Position numbers and translations under genes: made by a program | NCBI GenBank assembly: GCA_963972065.1 | Contig: CAXAVJ010000057.1 | Location: 1-22,237 of the forward strand | DNA: 22,237 nt | Source: UBA1479 sp963972065 | GTDB taxonomy: Bacteria > Pseudomonadota > Alphaproteobacteria > Rhodospirillales > Casp-alpha2 | Reading direction: 5' to 3' | In this document: in pieces, positions 1-6,511 of the stretch | Numbering within the stretch: the stretch's first letter is position 1 | How the letters are laid out: each line of letters begins with the position of its first letter | The notes under the pieces: model-generated | The model's input: the letters and a program-made list of their open reading frames with translations, nothing else | Databases searched by the model: none | What the model was told of the DNA's origin: nothing

Positions 1-418
1 GGGCGCGGCCCGCCTCGGCCTCGGCCAGGGCCGAACGATAAACGCCGATCACGCCGTGCCGGGCATTTCCGCTGTCGTATAAGGCTTCGGCAATGGTCAA
101 GGCCTGACGGTACAGGGCCGCCGCCTCGGCAAAACGGTTCTGGGTGGCGTAAAGCCCACCAAGCCCGGCCATGGAACGTTCCAGATAACCACCCGCGCGG
201 TCGAACCGTTCCGCCAGCTTCAGGGCCTCCAGATAACGGTCCTCGGCCTCGGCGAGATTGCCCAGCATATGGGCGTGGTCCGCCGGGTCCATCGCCGCCT
301 GCCAGCGGTCCTGGTCGCTTTGCGCCAGCACCGCCGCCGGCGCAAGCGCCAGGCCCGCCGCCAGGGCCCCGGCGGACAGAAACGCAATGATCGGTCGGAT
401 CGGTTTTTCGCGGAACAT
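1..418 (-). CDS. exported TPR-repeat protein, N-terminal part (runs off the left edge)
   Basis: Reading inward from the ATG at 418, the frame stays open to the window edge (139 codons), so the C-terminus is missing. The first 32 residues look like a Sec signal peptide: a basic start (MFREKPIRP), a long Ala/Leu core, and a likely AVLA|QSD cleavage site. The mature part has helical repeats of TPR type, for example LGNLAEAEDRYLEALKLAE followed by a second unit around NRFAEAAALYRQALTIAEAL, roughly 34-40 residues apart. TPR units are protein-interaction scaffolds, so a periplasmic scaffold or a tetratricopeptide lipoprotein-like role is possible, but the function is unknown. A modest AGAGG precedes the ATG. 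A strong hairpin (457-487) separates it from the upstream GNAT gene on the same strand. Confidence 0.75.
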   Translation of the reverse strand, partial: MFREKPIRPIIAFLSAGALAAGLALAPAAVLAQSDQDRWQAAMDPADHAHMLGNLAEAEDRYLEALKLAERFDRAGGYLERSMAGLGGLYATQNRFAEAAALYRQALTIAEALYDSGNARHGVIGVYRSALAEAEAGRA

Positions 419-456
419 CCCGGCCTCTTTACCCGTCCCATGGGGGCGGCGGTGAA

Positions 457-487
457 CAGGGCCGCATTGTTGCAGAATGCGGCCCTG
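457..487 (-). terminator. strong hairpin between GNAT gene and TPR gene
   Basis: A perfect 12-bp inverted repeat (CAGGGCCGCATT at 457-468 and its complement at 476-487) with a 7-nt loop lies 20 bases past the stop of the minus-strand GNAT gene. There is no clean U-run on either side, so it may be a weak terminator, a mRNA 3' stabiliser, or a transcription pause. The stem itself is unambiguous; the role is inferred from position. Confidence 0.5.
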
Positions 488-506
488 GTTTCGAGGCCGG
501 CCAGCC

Positions 507-1025
507 TTATCCGGCGACCTTTTCAGGCCCTGAATGGCGGTAGATCAGTCGAGGCTCGCCCTTGAGCTCTCCCCAACCTTCGGCGACTGCCCCCAAGCGT
601 TCGGCGACGGCGCGCGACGCCAAATTGTCAGGATGGACAAAGCTCATCAGGGGCCCCAGGCCCAGGGCATCGTAGGCCCAGTCCCGCGCCGCCAAGGCGG
701 CCTCGGTGGCATAGCCCTTCCCCGTATTTCCGGGAAACAGGGACCAGCACAACTCCGGTTCCTCGATATAGGGCGGGAACCACAACCCGGCATAGCCGAC
801 CGCCCGGTCCGTCTCTCGCTCGGCGACGATGAACACGCCAAGGCCCTGGACCGTCCATTCTCCGGCCTTGGCACAGAACTCGGTCCAAGCCTGCTGCCTC
901 GGAACCGCCCCGCCGGTGTAAGCCTGATCCTCGGCGCTGCCGCGCAGCGCGGCGAAGGGATCGAAATCCTCCCGCCGCCAACCGCGCAGACGCAGGCGTT
1001 CGGTCTCGATGATGGGCACATCCAT
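507..1025 (-). CDS. GNAT family N-acetyltransferase, RimJ/RimL-like
   Basis: This 172-aa protein has the layout of the RimJ/RimL-type GNAT group. It opens with a beta strand IIETERLRLRGWRREDFDPFAAL, has a central strand LGVFIVAERETDRAVGYAGLWF, an acceptor-side strand EEPELCWSLFP, and the acetyl-CoA pyrophosphate-binding loop G-N-T-G-K-G-Y-A-T-E-A, the usual (Q/R)xxGxG/A region. The C-terminal part VHPDNLASRAVAERLGAV is the typical helix-turn before the last strands. These enzymes transfer acetyl from acetyl-CoA to an amine of a protein N-terminus or small molecule; the substrate cannot be read from sequence. The start follows an AGGGG stretch about 10 bases upstream. The gene lies 13 bases after the stop of a second GNAT gene, so the two are probably co-transcribed. 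Confidence 0.88.
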   Translation of the reverse strand: MDVPIIETERLRLRGWRREDFDPFAALRGSAEDQAYTGGAVPRQQAWTEFCAKAGEWTVQGLGVFIVAERETDRAVGYAGLWFPPYIEEPELCWSLFPGNTGKGYATEAALAARDWAYDALGLGPLMSFVHPDNLASRAVAERLGAVAEGWGELKGEPRLIYRHSGPEKVAG

Positions 1026-1038
1026 GAATTCATCGCCC

Positions 1039-1629
1039 CTAGAGTGTCTTCACCATCAGCAGCGCACGGCCGTCATGCCGGATCAAGGGATGCGGCACGA
1101 TGTCGCGGCTATCGGTGACGCGGTAGCCCAGGCGCTCGTAAAGACGGACCGAATCCGTGTTTTCCTCGAACGCGATCAGCGACAACTTGGCGAGCCCCCG
1201 CGTCAAGGCGCGCAGTTCGGCAAGGCGCAGCATCTTGGTGCCCATGCCGCGCCTGCGGTAATCGGCCTTCAGGGCGATGCCGGCGATGTAGTAGCTGTCG
1301 TCTTCTTCCAGTTCCGCATAGGGACGCAGCACCGGGTCGACCGAGGCCGGATCGAAATCCGGATCGGCATGCATGGGATAGGCATGCAGCAGACCGACCG
1401 GCAGTCCCCGGCATTCGGCAATGGCGCAGTTCTGATAGGAAAAATCCACGTCTTCCCGGGCATAGCGGCGGGCCCCGGCGTCGATAATATTCTCACCCGG
1501 TTCTTTCAGGGCGTCCCAGATGACGTCTGCGACCCCGCCGGCGGCCAGGCGATAGAGTGCGGCGATCTCGCGCGCATCGGCCTGTTCGGCATCACGGAAT
1601 AAAATCTGGGTCACGGACATATCGGTCAT
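1039..1629 (-). CDS. GNAT family N-acetyltransferase
   Basis: This is a 196-aa acetyltransferase of the GNAT fold. The key acetyl-CoA loop is YRRRGMGTKML, matching the R/Q-x-x-G-x-G/A consensus, preceded by the strand DSYYIAGIALKADY and followed by LSLIAFEENTDSVRLYERLGYRV, the standard C-terminal signature. The open frame runs upstream to 1728, but that extension crosses the rpmB terminator. The ATG at 1629 has a good GAGGAG ribosome site about 9 bases before it; a second in-frame ATG lies three codons on, at 1620. Substrate unknown. It is followed after 13 bases by the other GNAT gene; the pair share only the fold and are not close duplicates by eye. Confidence 0.88.
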   Translation of the reverse strand: MTDMSVTQILFRDAEQADAREIAALYRLAAGGVADVIWDALKEPGENIIDAGARRYAREDVDFSYQNCAIAECRGLPVGLLHAYPMHADPDFDPASVDPVLRPYAELEEDDSYYIAGIALKADYRRRGMGTKMLRLAELRALTRGLAKLSLIAFEENTDSVRLYERLGYRVTDSRDIVPHPLIRHDGRALLMVKTL

Positions 1630-1681
1630 CGTCTGGGTCTCCTCTACCTCGACCGGGGCTGGATACGGCAAATAGACAAAG

Positions 1682-1716
1682 AAAAAGGCCCGCGCCGTTG
1701 TGGGGCGCGGGCCTTT
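1682..1716 (-). terminator. rho-independent terminator of rpmB
   Basis: A perfect 13-bp stem (1684-1696 paired with 1704-1716) with a 7-nt loop lies 28 bases beyond the rpmB stop. Read on the minus strand, the stem ends in a run of five T and then CTTTG. This is a textbook intrinsic terminator; it sets rpmB apart from the GNAT genes downstream. Confidence 0.93.
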
Positions 1717-1743
1717 GCCGTCTGGCAAATTTGTATGGCTGGG

Positions 1744-2034
1744 CTACGCCGCTTTGACCTGCGCTTTCTTTACGAGCTTCTTGATTTTGACCATGGCGGG
1801 TGCCAGGTCAGCATCGGAAGCATCCAGCAGGAAGGCGTCCAGACCGCCCTTGTGTTCGACAGTGCGGATCGCGCTGACCGACACCTTCAGACGCACCATG
1901 CGGCTGAGCGAATCGCTCCACAGGCTTGTTTCCTGCAGGTTCGGCAAAAACCGGCGGCGGGTCTTGTTATGGGCGTGGGACACGTTGTTCCCGGTGATGA
2001 CACCTTTGCCCGTCAGATCGCAAACTCTGGACAT
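1744..2034 (-). CDS. rpmB: 50S ribosomal protein L28
   Basis: This 96-aa basic protein is L28, a component of the large ribosomal subunit. It begins MSRVCDLTGKGVITGNNVSHAHNKTRR, the nearly invariant L28 opening, and continues with RFLPNLQ and VRLKVSVSAIRTVEHKGGLDAFLL. The length of about 96-100 residues is that of the alphaproteobacterial form, longer than the 78-aa enterobacterial one. It stands alone, not next to rpmG, and is followed by a strong intrinsic terminator, so it is probably monocistronic. The start is fixed by the conserved N-terminus; the ribosome site (AGGAA, about 13 bases upstream) is mediocre. Confidence 0.97.
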   Translation of the reverse strand: MSRVCDLTGKGVITGNNVSHAHNKTRRRFLPNLQETSLWSDSLSRMVRLKVSVSAIRTVEHKGGLDAFLLDASDADLAPAMVKIKKLVKKAQVKAA

Positions 2035-2113
2035 GACTTCTACGTTCCTATGATCAGCTTTCGCTGGTAAATAAACCGTTGGATGCGGGCCGGAGTCCGC
2101 GTCGGAGGCGGCT

Positions 2114-2141
2114 TTTTAAGGCAATCACCGCGCGCCGTCAA
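2114..2141 (-). promoter_or_regulatory. possible sigma-70-type promoter of rpmB
   Basis: On the minus strand TTGACG (2136-2141) is followed after 16 bases by TTAAAA (2114-2119), about 80 bases ahead of the rpmB start. The -35 is good, the -10 is imperfect. This is a pattern match only. Confidence 0.35.
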
Positions 2142-2170
2142 CCAAAGCAAGGCGCTTTGTGCTAAATTCC

Positions 2171-2199
2171 TTGACCGGGCGTTTCGGGCGGCATATCCC
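2171..2199 (+). promoter_or_regulatory. possible promoter of the bio operon
   Basis: TTGACC (2171-2176) and TATCCC (2194-2199) are separated by 17 bases, 57 bases before the bioB start. The spacing is ideal but the -10 is weak. I looked for the BioR-type operator known from other alphaproteobacteria (a TTATctATAA-like dyad) in the rpmB-bioB gap and did not see one. Confidence 0.3.
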
Positions 2200-2255
2200 G
2201 GCCCGACCCCCGCGCCCAACCGGTCCGAACGCCCAGGAAGGCCCCGAACCCCGAT

Positions 2256-3260
2256 ATGAACGAAATGAATGCCCCCCTCAACGACGATCCGGCCGTCCGC
2301 TTCGACTGGACGACGGAACAGGCCTTGGCCCTGTTCGCCCTGCCCTTCGCCGACCTGATTCATCGGGCGCAGACCCTGCACCGCCGCTATTTCGACCCTA
2401 ATACCGTGCAGATGGCGTCGCTGTTGTCGGTCAAGACCGGCGGCTGCCCGGAAGACTGCGCCTATTGCCCGCAGGCGGCCCAGTACGACACCGGCGTCGA
2501 TGCGTCCAAGCTGATGGACGTGGGCGTGGTTCTGGCCGAAGCCAAACGGGCCAAGGATGCCGGCGCCACGCGCTATTGCATGGGTGCCGCCTGGAGAAGT
2601 CCTAAGGACAAGGACCTGGACGCCGTCTGCCAGATGATCGAAGGCGTGCGCGACATGGGCATGGAAGCCTGCGCCACCTTGGGCATGCTGTCGCCGGATC
2701 AGGCCAAGCGGCTGTCCGAATCAGGGCTGGATTTCTACAATCACAACCTGGACACCTCGGAAAATTTCTATTCGGAAATCATCTCGACCCGCACCTACGC
2801 CGACCGCCTGAATACCCTTCAGGCCGTGCGCGACGCGGGCATCAAGGTGTGCTGCGGCGGCATTCTCGGTATGGGCGAGGCGGCCCGGGACCGGGCCGAC
2901 ATGCTGGTGACCCTGGCCAACCTGCGCCCCCATCCGGAAAGCGTGCCCATCAACATGCTGGTGCAGGTCGAGGGCACGCCGCTGGAAGGCCGGGACGCGC
3001 TGGATCCCCTGGATTTCGTGCGCACCATCGCCGTCGCCAAGATCATGATGCCGTCCTCCACCGTGCGCCTGTCGGCGGGCCGCGAGGAAATGTCGGACGA
3101 GTTGCAGGCGCTGTGCTTCCTGGCCGGGGCCGGGTCGATCTTCGTCGGCCCCAAACTGCTGACCACGGCCAATCCGGAACAGGACCGGGATGCGGCCCTG
3201 TTCCGGCGCCTCGGCATCCACGGCGAAGACATCGGCCCGGTTTCGACCGACACCCTATGA
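2256..3260 (+). CDS. bioB: biotin synthase
   Basis: This radical SAM enzyme inserts sulfur into dethiobiotin, the last step of biotin synthesis. The 334-aa protein carries the radical-SAM [4Fe-4S] motif Cys64-x3-Cys68-x2-Cys71 (CPEDCAYC). The three further cysteines that bind the sacrificial [2Fe-2S] cluster are seen in ATRYCMGAAW, MEACATLGML and KVCCGGILGMGE, and its arginine ligand in STVRLSAGREEM. The length is close to the usual 320-350. The start at 2256 is the first ATG of the frame; an ATG three codons later is an alternative, and neither has a strong ribosome site. It is the first gene of the bioBAFD cluster and overlaps bioA by the ATGA arrangement. Confidence 0.97.
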   Translation: MNEMNAPLNDDPAVRFDWTTEQALALFALPFADLIHRAQTLHRRYFDPNTVQMASLLSVKTGGCPEDCAYCPQAAQYDTGVDASKLMDVGVVLAEAKRAKDAGATRYCMGAAWRSPKDKDLDAVCQMIEGVRDMGMEACATLGMLSPDQAKRLSESGLDFYNHNLDTSENFYSEIISTRTYADRLNTLQAVRDAGIKVCCGGILGMGEAARDRADMLVTLANLRPHPESVPINMLVQVEGTPLEGRDALDPLDFVRTIAVAKIMMPSSTVRLSAGREEMSDELQALCFLAGAGSIFVGPKLLTTANPEQDRDAALFRRLGIHGEDIGPVSTDTL

Positions 3261-4558
3261 CCGCTGACGACACTGCCCCCGACTGGCTTCAGGCGGGCTA
3301 CGACAGCATCTGGATGCCCTATACCCAGATGCAGACCGCCCCCCTGCCCCAGGCCGCCGTGGCGACCCAAGGGTCGCGCATCACGCTGGCCGACGGGCGG
3401 GAATTGATCGACGGCGTCGCCAGCTGGTGGGCCGCCTGCCACGGCTACAACCACCCCCATATCGTGGACGCCATCCAGACCCAGGCCGCCAAGATTCCCC
3501 ACGTCATGCTGGCGGGCCTGGCCAACGAGCCGGCGTTCACCCTGGCGGCCCGCCTGCCGGGCCTTCTCGACCTGCCCGGATACCGCGCGTTCTTTTCGGA
3601 ATCGGGGTCCGTCGCGGTCGAGGTCGCGCTGAAAATCGCCGCCCAGTACTGGCATAACAAGGGCGAGACGGGGCGCAAGAAGTTCCTCAGCTTCCGCGGC
3701 GGCTATCACGGCGATACCTTCGCGACCATGGCGCTGTGCGATCCCGTGGACGGCTTCCATGCCGCCTTCAAGGGCGTGGTGCCGGGCCAATTGATCGCCG
3801 ACCTGCCCCGAGACGACGCGTCGGAAGCGGCGCTGGACGCCCTGCTGACCGCCGAAGCCGACACCGTCGCCGCCGTGATTGTTGAGCCCATCGTCCAAGG
3901 GGCGGGCGGCATGAAATTCCACGCCCCCGACGTGCTTTCCCGCCTGCGCCGCCTGTGCGACGCCCATGGCGTCCTGCTGGTGTTCGATGAAATCTTCTCC
4001 GGCCTCGGGCGTCTCGGCACCATGCTGGCCGGGCAGTTGGCGGACGTGAAACCGGATATCCTGACCCTATCCAAGACCCTGACCGGCGGCACCCTGCCGC
4101 TGTCCGCCACGCTGGCCTCCGAAGACGTCTTCGCCGCCTTCCAGTCGGACCGGCTGGAGGACTGCCTGATGCACGGGCCGACCTTCACCGGCAACGCCCT
4201 GGCCTGCGCCGCCGCCAATGCCTCCCTGGACCTGTTTCAATCCGAAGGACGCCTCGCCCAGGTCCGGGCCTTGGAACAAATTCTGGCCCCCGCCCTGGCC
4301 CCCTGCCGGGACATTCCCGGGGTCAAGGACGTGCGCGGCCAAGGGGCCATCGGCGTGGTCGAACTGGATATCGGCGGGTTCGCGGAACTGACCTGGCTGC
4401 GTGGGCGGTTTATCGAAGAAGGGGTGTTCATCCGCCCGTTCACCGACATCGTCTACCTGACCCCGGCCTACAACATTCCGGCGGATGACCTGGGACGGCT
4501 TTGTGGTGCTATAATCAAGGTCGTCACCGGCTGGTCCGCCCGGTTCGAAAAGAAATAG
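3257..4558 (+). CDS. bioA: adenosylmethionine-8-amino-7-oxononanoate aminotransferase
   Basis: BioA moves an amino group from S-adenosylmethionine to KAPA, making DAPA. It is a 433-aa class III PLP aminotransferase. Family marks are the N-terminal YDSIWMPYTQM substrate region, GVASWWAACHGYNHP, SESGSVAVEVALKIAAQYW, the cofactor-binding VFDEIFSGLGRLG, and the Schiff-base lysine Lys273 in LSKTLTGGTLPLSATL, close to position 274 of the E. coli enzyme. HGPTFTGNALACAAANASL is the usual phosphate-cup region. The frame is open far upstream, but the ATG at 3257 overlaps the bioB stop by four bases (ATGA) and gives the family N-terminus, pointing to translational coupling. bioF starts 4 bases after its stop. 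Confidence 0.97.
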   Translation: MTADDTAPDWLQAGYDSIWMPYTQMQTAPLPQAAVATQGSRITLADGRELIDGVASWWAACHGYNHPHIVDAIQTQAAKIPHVMLAGLANEPAFTLAARLPGLLDLPGYRAFFSESGSVAVEVALKIAAQYWHNKGETGRKKFLSFRGGYHGDTFATMALCDPVDGFHAAFKGVVPGQLIADLPRDDASEAALDALLTAEADTVAAVIVEPIVQGAGGMKFHAPDVLSRLRRLCDAHGVLLVFDEIFSGLGRLGTMLAGQLADVKPDILTLSKTLTGGTLPLSATLASEDVFAAFQSDRLEDCLMHGPTFTGNALACAAANASLDLFQSEGRLAQVRALEQILAPALAPCRDIPGVKDVRGQGAIGVVELDIGGFAELTWLRGRFIEEGVFIRPFTDIVYLTPAYNIPADDLGRLCGAIIKVVTGWSARFEKK

Positions 4559-4562
4559 GCTC

Positions 4563-5747
4563 ATGTCCCGCTCACTCGACGAATTCGCTCAGGGAAAGCT
4601 CACGGATCTGGAATCCAAGGGCCTGCGCCGCCGTCTGACGGTGACGGAACGCACGGGCGCCATCGAGGTTTTGCGCGGCGGCCGGCGGCTGGTCTCGTTC
4701 TCCTGCAACGATTATCTGAACCTCAGCCAGCACCCGGCCCTGAAACAGGCCGCCAAGGACGCCATCGACCGCATGGGCGTCGGCTCGGGCGCGTCGCGGC
4801 TGGTGACCGGCGACCATCCCCTGCTGCCGGAGCTTGAGGCTCGCCTCGCCCGCCTCAAGGGCACCGAGGATTGCTGCGTCATGGGCTCGGGCTTCCTGAC
4901 CAACACGGGTGTGATCCCGACCCTGATGACCGAGGGCGATCTGGTCCTGGCCGACGAATGGAGCCATGCCTGCATCATCGTCGGCGGGCGCCTGTCGCGC
5001 GCCACGCAGCACCTGTTCCGCCACAACGACATGGACCACCTGCGGGCCTTGCTGGAACAACACCGGGCCGGCCACAAACGCTGCCTGATCGTCACCGACG
5101 GCGTGTTCTCCATGGACGGCGACCTGGCCCCGGTGCACGAGATGGCCGAACTGGCCCAGGAATTCGACGCCTGGCTGATGACCGACGATGCCCACGGCAT
5201 CGGCGTGGTCGGGGCCGGCGGGCGGGGCTCGACCTTTGCCGGCGGCACCAAGGCGGCGGTTGATCTGCAGATGGGCACGCTGTCGAAAGCCGTCGGCGGT
5301 TACGGCGGCTATCTCTGCGCCTCCAAGGCCGTCATCGACCTGATGAAGACGCGCTGCCGCACCCTGATCTATTCGACGGGCCTGCCGCCGGCCACCGTGG
5401 CCGCCGCCATCGCAGCCCTCGACATCATCGAGGGCGACCCCGAATACGCCGCCCGGCCGGTGAAGAAGGCACAGCGCTTTACCCGGCGCCTGGGCCTGCC
5501 CGCCGCCGAAAGCCCCATCGTGCCCATTCTTCTGGGCGACAGTGCGCGCACCATGGCGGCGCAGAAGGTGCTGGAGGACGCGGGCTACCTCGTGATCGGC
5601 ATCCGCCCGCCGACGGTGCCCGAGGGCACGGCGCGCCTGCGCCTGACCTTCACCGCCCAACATGCGGATGCGGATATCGACCGCCTTGCCGACCTGATCG
5701 CCGACAAGGTTCTTGTGGGAGACGAGCCATTCAGGGCCTCTTCGTAA
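4563..5747 (+). CDS. bioF: 8-amino-7-oxononanoate synthase
   Basis: BioF is a PLP-dependent alpha-oxoamine synthase that condenses pimeloyl-thioester and L-alanine to KAPA. The 394-aa protein shows the family blocks: SFSCNDYLNLSQHP, GVGSGASRLVTGDHPLLPELE, DEWSHACIIVGGRLS, DGVFSMDGDLAP, TDDAHGIGVVGAGGRG (the Asp and His contact PLP) and the lysine Lys242 in GTLSKAVGGYGGY. RPPTVPEGTARLRLTFTA is the typical C-terminal block. The start lies 4 bases past bioA. The last 19 bases overlap the likely start of bioD. No bioC, bioH or bioZ is seen here, so the pimeloyl precursor must be supplied by genes elsewhere. Confidence 0.96.
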   Translation: MSRSLDEFAQGKLTDLESKGLRRRLTVTERTGAIEVLRGGRRLVSFSCNDYLNLSQHPALKQAAKDAIDRMGVGSGASRLVTGDHPLLPELEARLARLKGTEDCCVMGSGFLTNTGVIPTLMTEGDLVLADEWSHACIIVGGRLSRATQHLFRHNDMDHLRALLEQHRAGHKRCLIVTDGVFSMDGDLAPVHEMAELAQEFDAWLMTDDAHGIGVVGAGGRGSTFAGGTKAAVDLQMGTLSKAVGGYGGYLCASKAVIDLMKTRCRTLIYSTGLPPATVAAAIAALDIIEGDPEYAARPVKKAQRFTRRLGLPAAESPIVPILLGDSARTMAAQKVLEDAGYLVIGIRPPTVPEGTARLRLTFTAQHADADIDRLADLIADKVLVGDEPFRASS

Positions 5748-6370
5748 CCTCGACCGGCACGGGCATCGGCAAAACGCACGTGGCCGCGGGCATGGTCCGG
5801 GCCATGAAGGCCCAGGGCAAGCCCGTGCGCGCCGTCAAACCGGTGATCTCGGGCTGGGACGATGATCCCGCCGCCGTCGCGGCCTCGGACACCGGCATCC
5901 TGTTGGCGGCCCAGGGCCTGGATCTCAGCCCCGAGAACATCGACGCCTGCTCCCCCTATCGCTTCAAGGCCCCGCTTTCGCCGGACATGGCAGCCGCCCG
6001 CGAAGGCACGGCCATCGACTTCAAGCGCGTGGTCGGGTTCTGCCGCCATGCCGCCGAAGGCATGGGCGACAACGGCACGCTTCTGATCGAAGGCGTGGGC
6101 GGGGTCATGGTGCCCCTGACGGAGGACAAGACGGTCCTGGACTGGATGGCCGCCCTGAGCCTGCCCGTGGTCCTGGTGACCGGCAGCTACCTGGGGACGA
6201 TCTCCCACACCCTGACCGCGGCCCTGGCCTTGCGCGAGAAACACATCAGCATTCGCAGTATCGTCATCAGCGAGTCGGAGGAAAGCCCCGTGCCCTGCGA
6301 AGAAACGGCGGAAGCGCTGATCCGGCACCTCGGCCCGACCCCCATCCGCATCGCGGCGCGAGAGCGGTGA
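5729..6370 (+). CDS. bioD: dethiobiotin synthetase, apparent ATT start
   Basis: BioD closes the ureido ring of DAPA with CO2 and ATP. From an ATT at 5729 the protein is 213 aa and begins (M)QGLFVTSTGTGIGKTHVAAGMV, which aligns with the family start MxGLFVTxTGTDIGKT. The P-loop GTGIGKT sits at residues 10-16, with AVKPVISGWDDD and LIEGVGGVMVPL (catalytic Glu region) following. No ATG, GTG or TTG occurs in frame before the P-loop. The first standard start, GTG at 5780, would delete the nucleotide-binding loop. ATT at 5729 has GGGAG seven bases upstream (5717-5721), ideal spacing, so it is the best start. Gly12 replaces the usual Asp of the loop. The alternatives are a sequencing error or coupling from bioF, whose end it overlaps. 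Confidence 0.9.
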   Translation: MQGLFVTSTGTGIGKTHVAAGMVRAMKAQGKPVRAVKPVISGWDDDPAAVAASDTGILLAAQGLDLSPENIDACSPYRFKAPLSPDMAAAREGTAIDFKRVVGFCRHAAEGMGDNGTLLIEGVGGVMVPLTEDKTVLDWMAALSLPVVLVTGSYLGTISHTLTAALALREKHISIRSIVISESEESPVPCEETAEALIRHLGPTPIRIAARER

Positions 6371-6395
6371 CGCAAGCCCGCCTGCCTTGACCATG

Positions 6396-6423
6396 AAAAA
6401 ACCCGGGCCGAAGCCCGGGTTTT
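6396..6423. terminator. bidirectional terminator between bioD and icd
   Basis: A perfect 11-bp stem (6398-6408 paired with 6413-6423) with a CGAA loop is bounded by A-tracts on one side and T-tracts on the other, so it can stop transcription from both bioD (plus) and icd (minus). Confidence 0.9.
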
Positions 6424-6453
6424 CCGTAGTCATTCCTCGTGGGGCTTGGGGGC

Positions 6454-6509
6454 GCGGCTTGGCCGACCCGGCCAACCCCAAGCCGCTTGAGACTGCCTCA
6501 AGCAGTCTC
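6454..6509 (-). repeat. cluster of overlapping hairpins just after the icd stop
   Basis: Directly beyond the icd stop lie a perfect 8-bp stem GAGACTGC/GCAGTCTC (6489-6496, 6502-6509) and a competing 7-bp stem GCTTGAG/CTCAAGC (6485-6491, 6497-6503) that uses some of the same bases. Next is a 9-bp stem GCGGCTTGG/CCAAGCCGC (6454-6462, 6478-6486) with an inner TTGGCC/GGCCAA pair. These stems cannot all form at once. They probably shape the icd mRNA 3' end ahead of the shared terminator. Confidence 0.55.
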
Positions 6510-6511
6510 GC

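Noticed and set aside
220..565. Short open frames on both strands around the left edge
   Set aside because: They are Arg-rich shadows of the signal-peptide/TPR gene that runs off the edge, and of its leader.
2849..3256. Upstream extension of the bioA frame inside bioB
   Set aside because: Arg/Pro/Gly-rich out-of-frame translation of bioB; the ATG at 3257 gives the family N-terminus.
2819..3967. 382-codon open frame on the minus strand across bioB and bioA
   Set aside because: It spans the bioB-bioA junction without regard to gene limits, which is expected for codon-bias artefacts.
4572..5663. 363-codon open frame on the minus strand opposite bioF
   Set aside because: Shadow of bioF; composition biased to Gly/Ala/His/Gln with no domain, while bioF is fully conserved.
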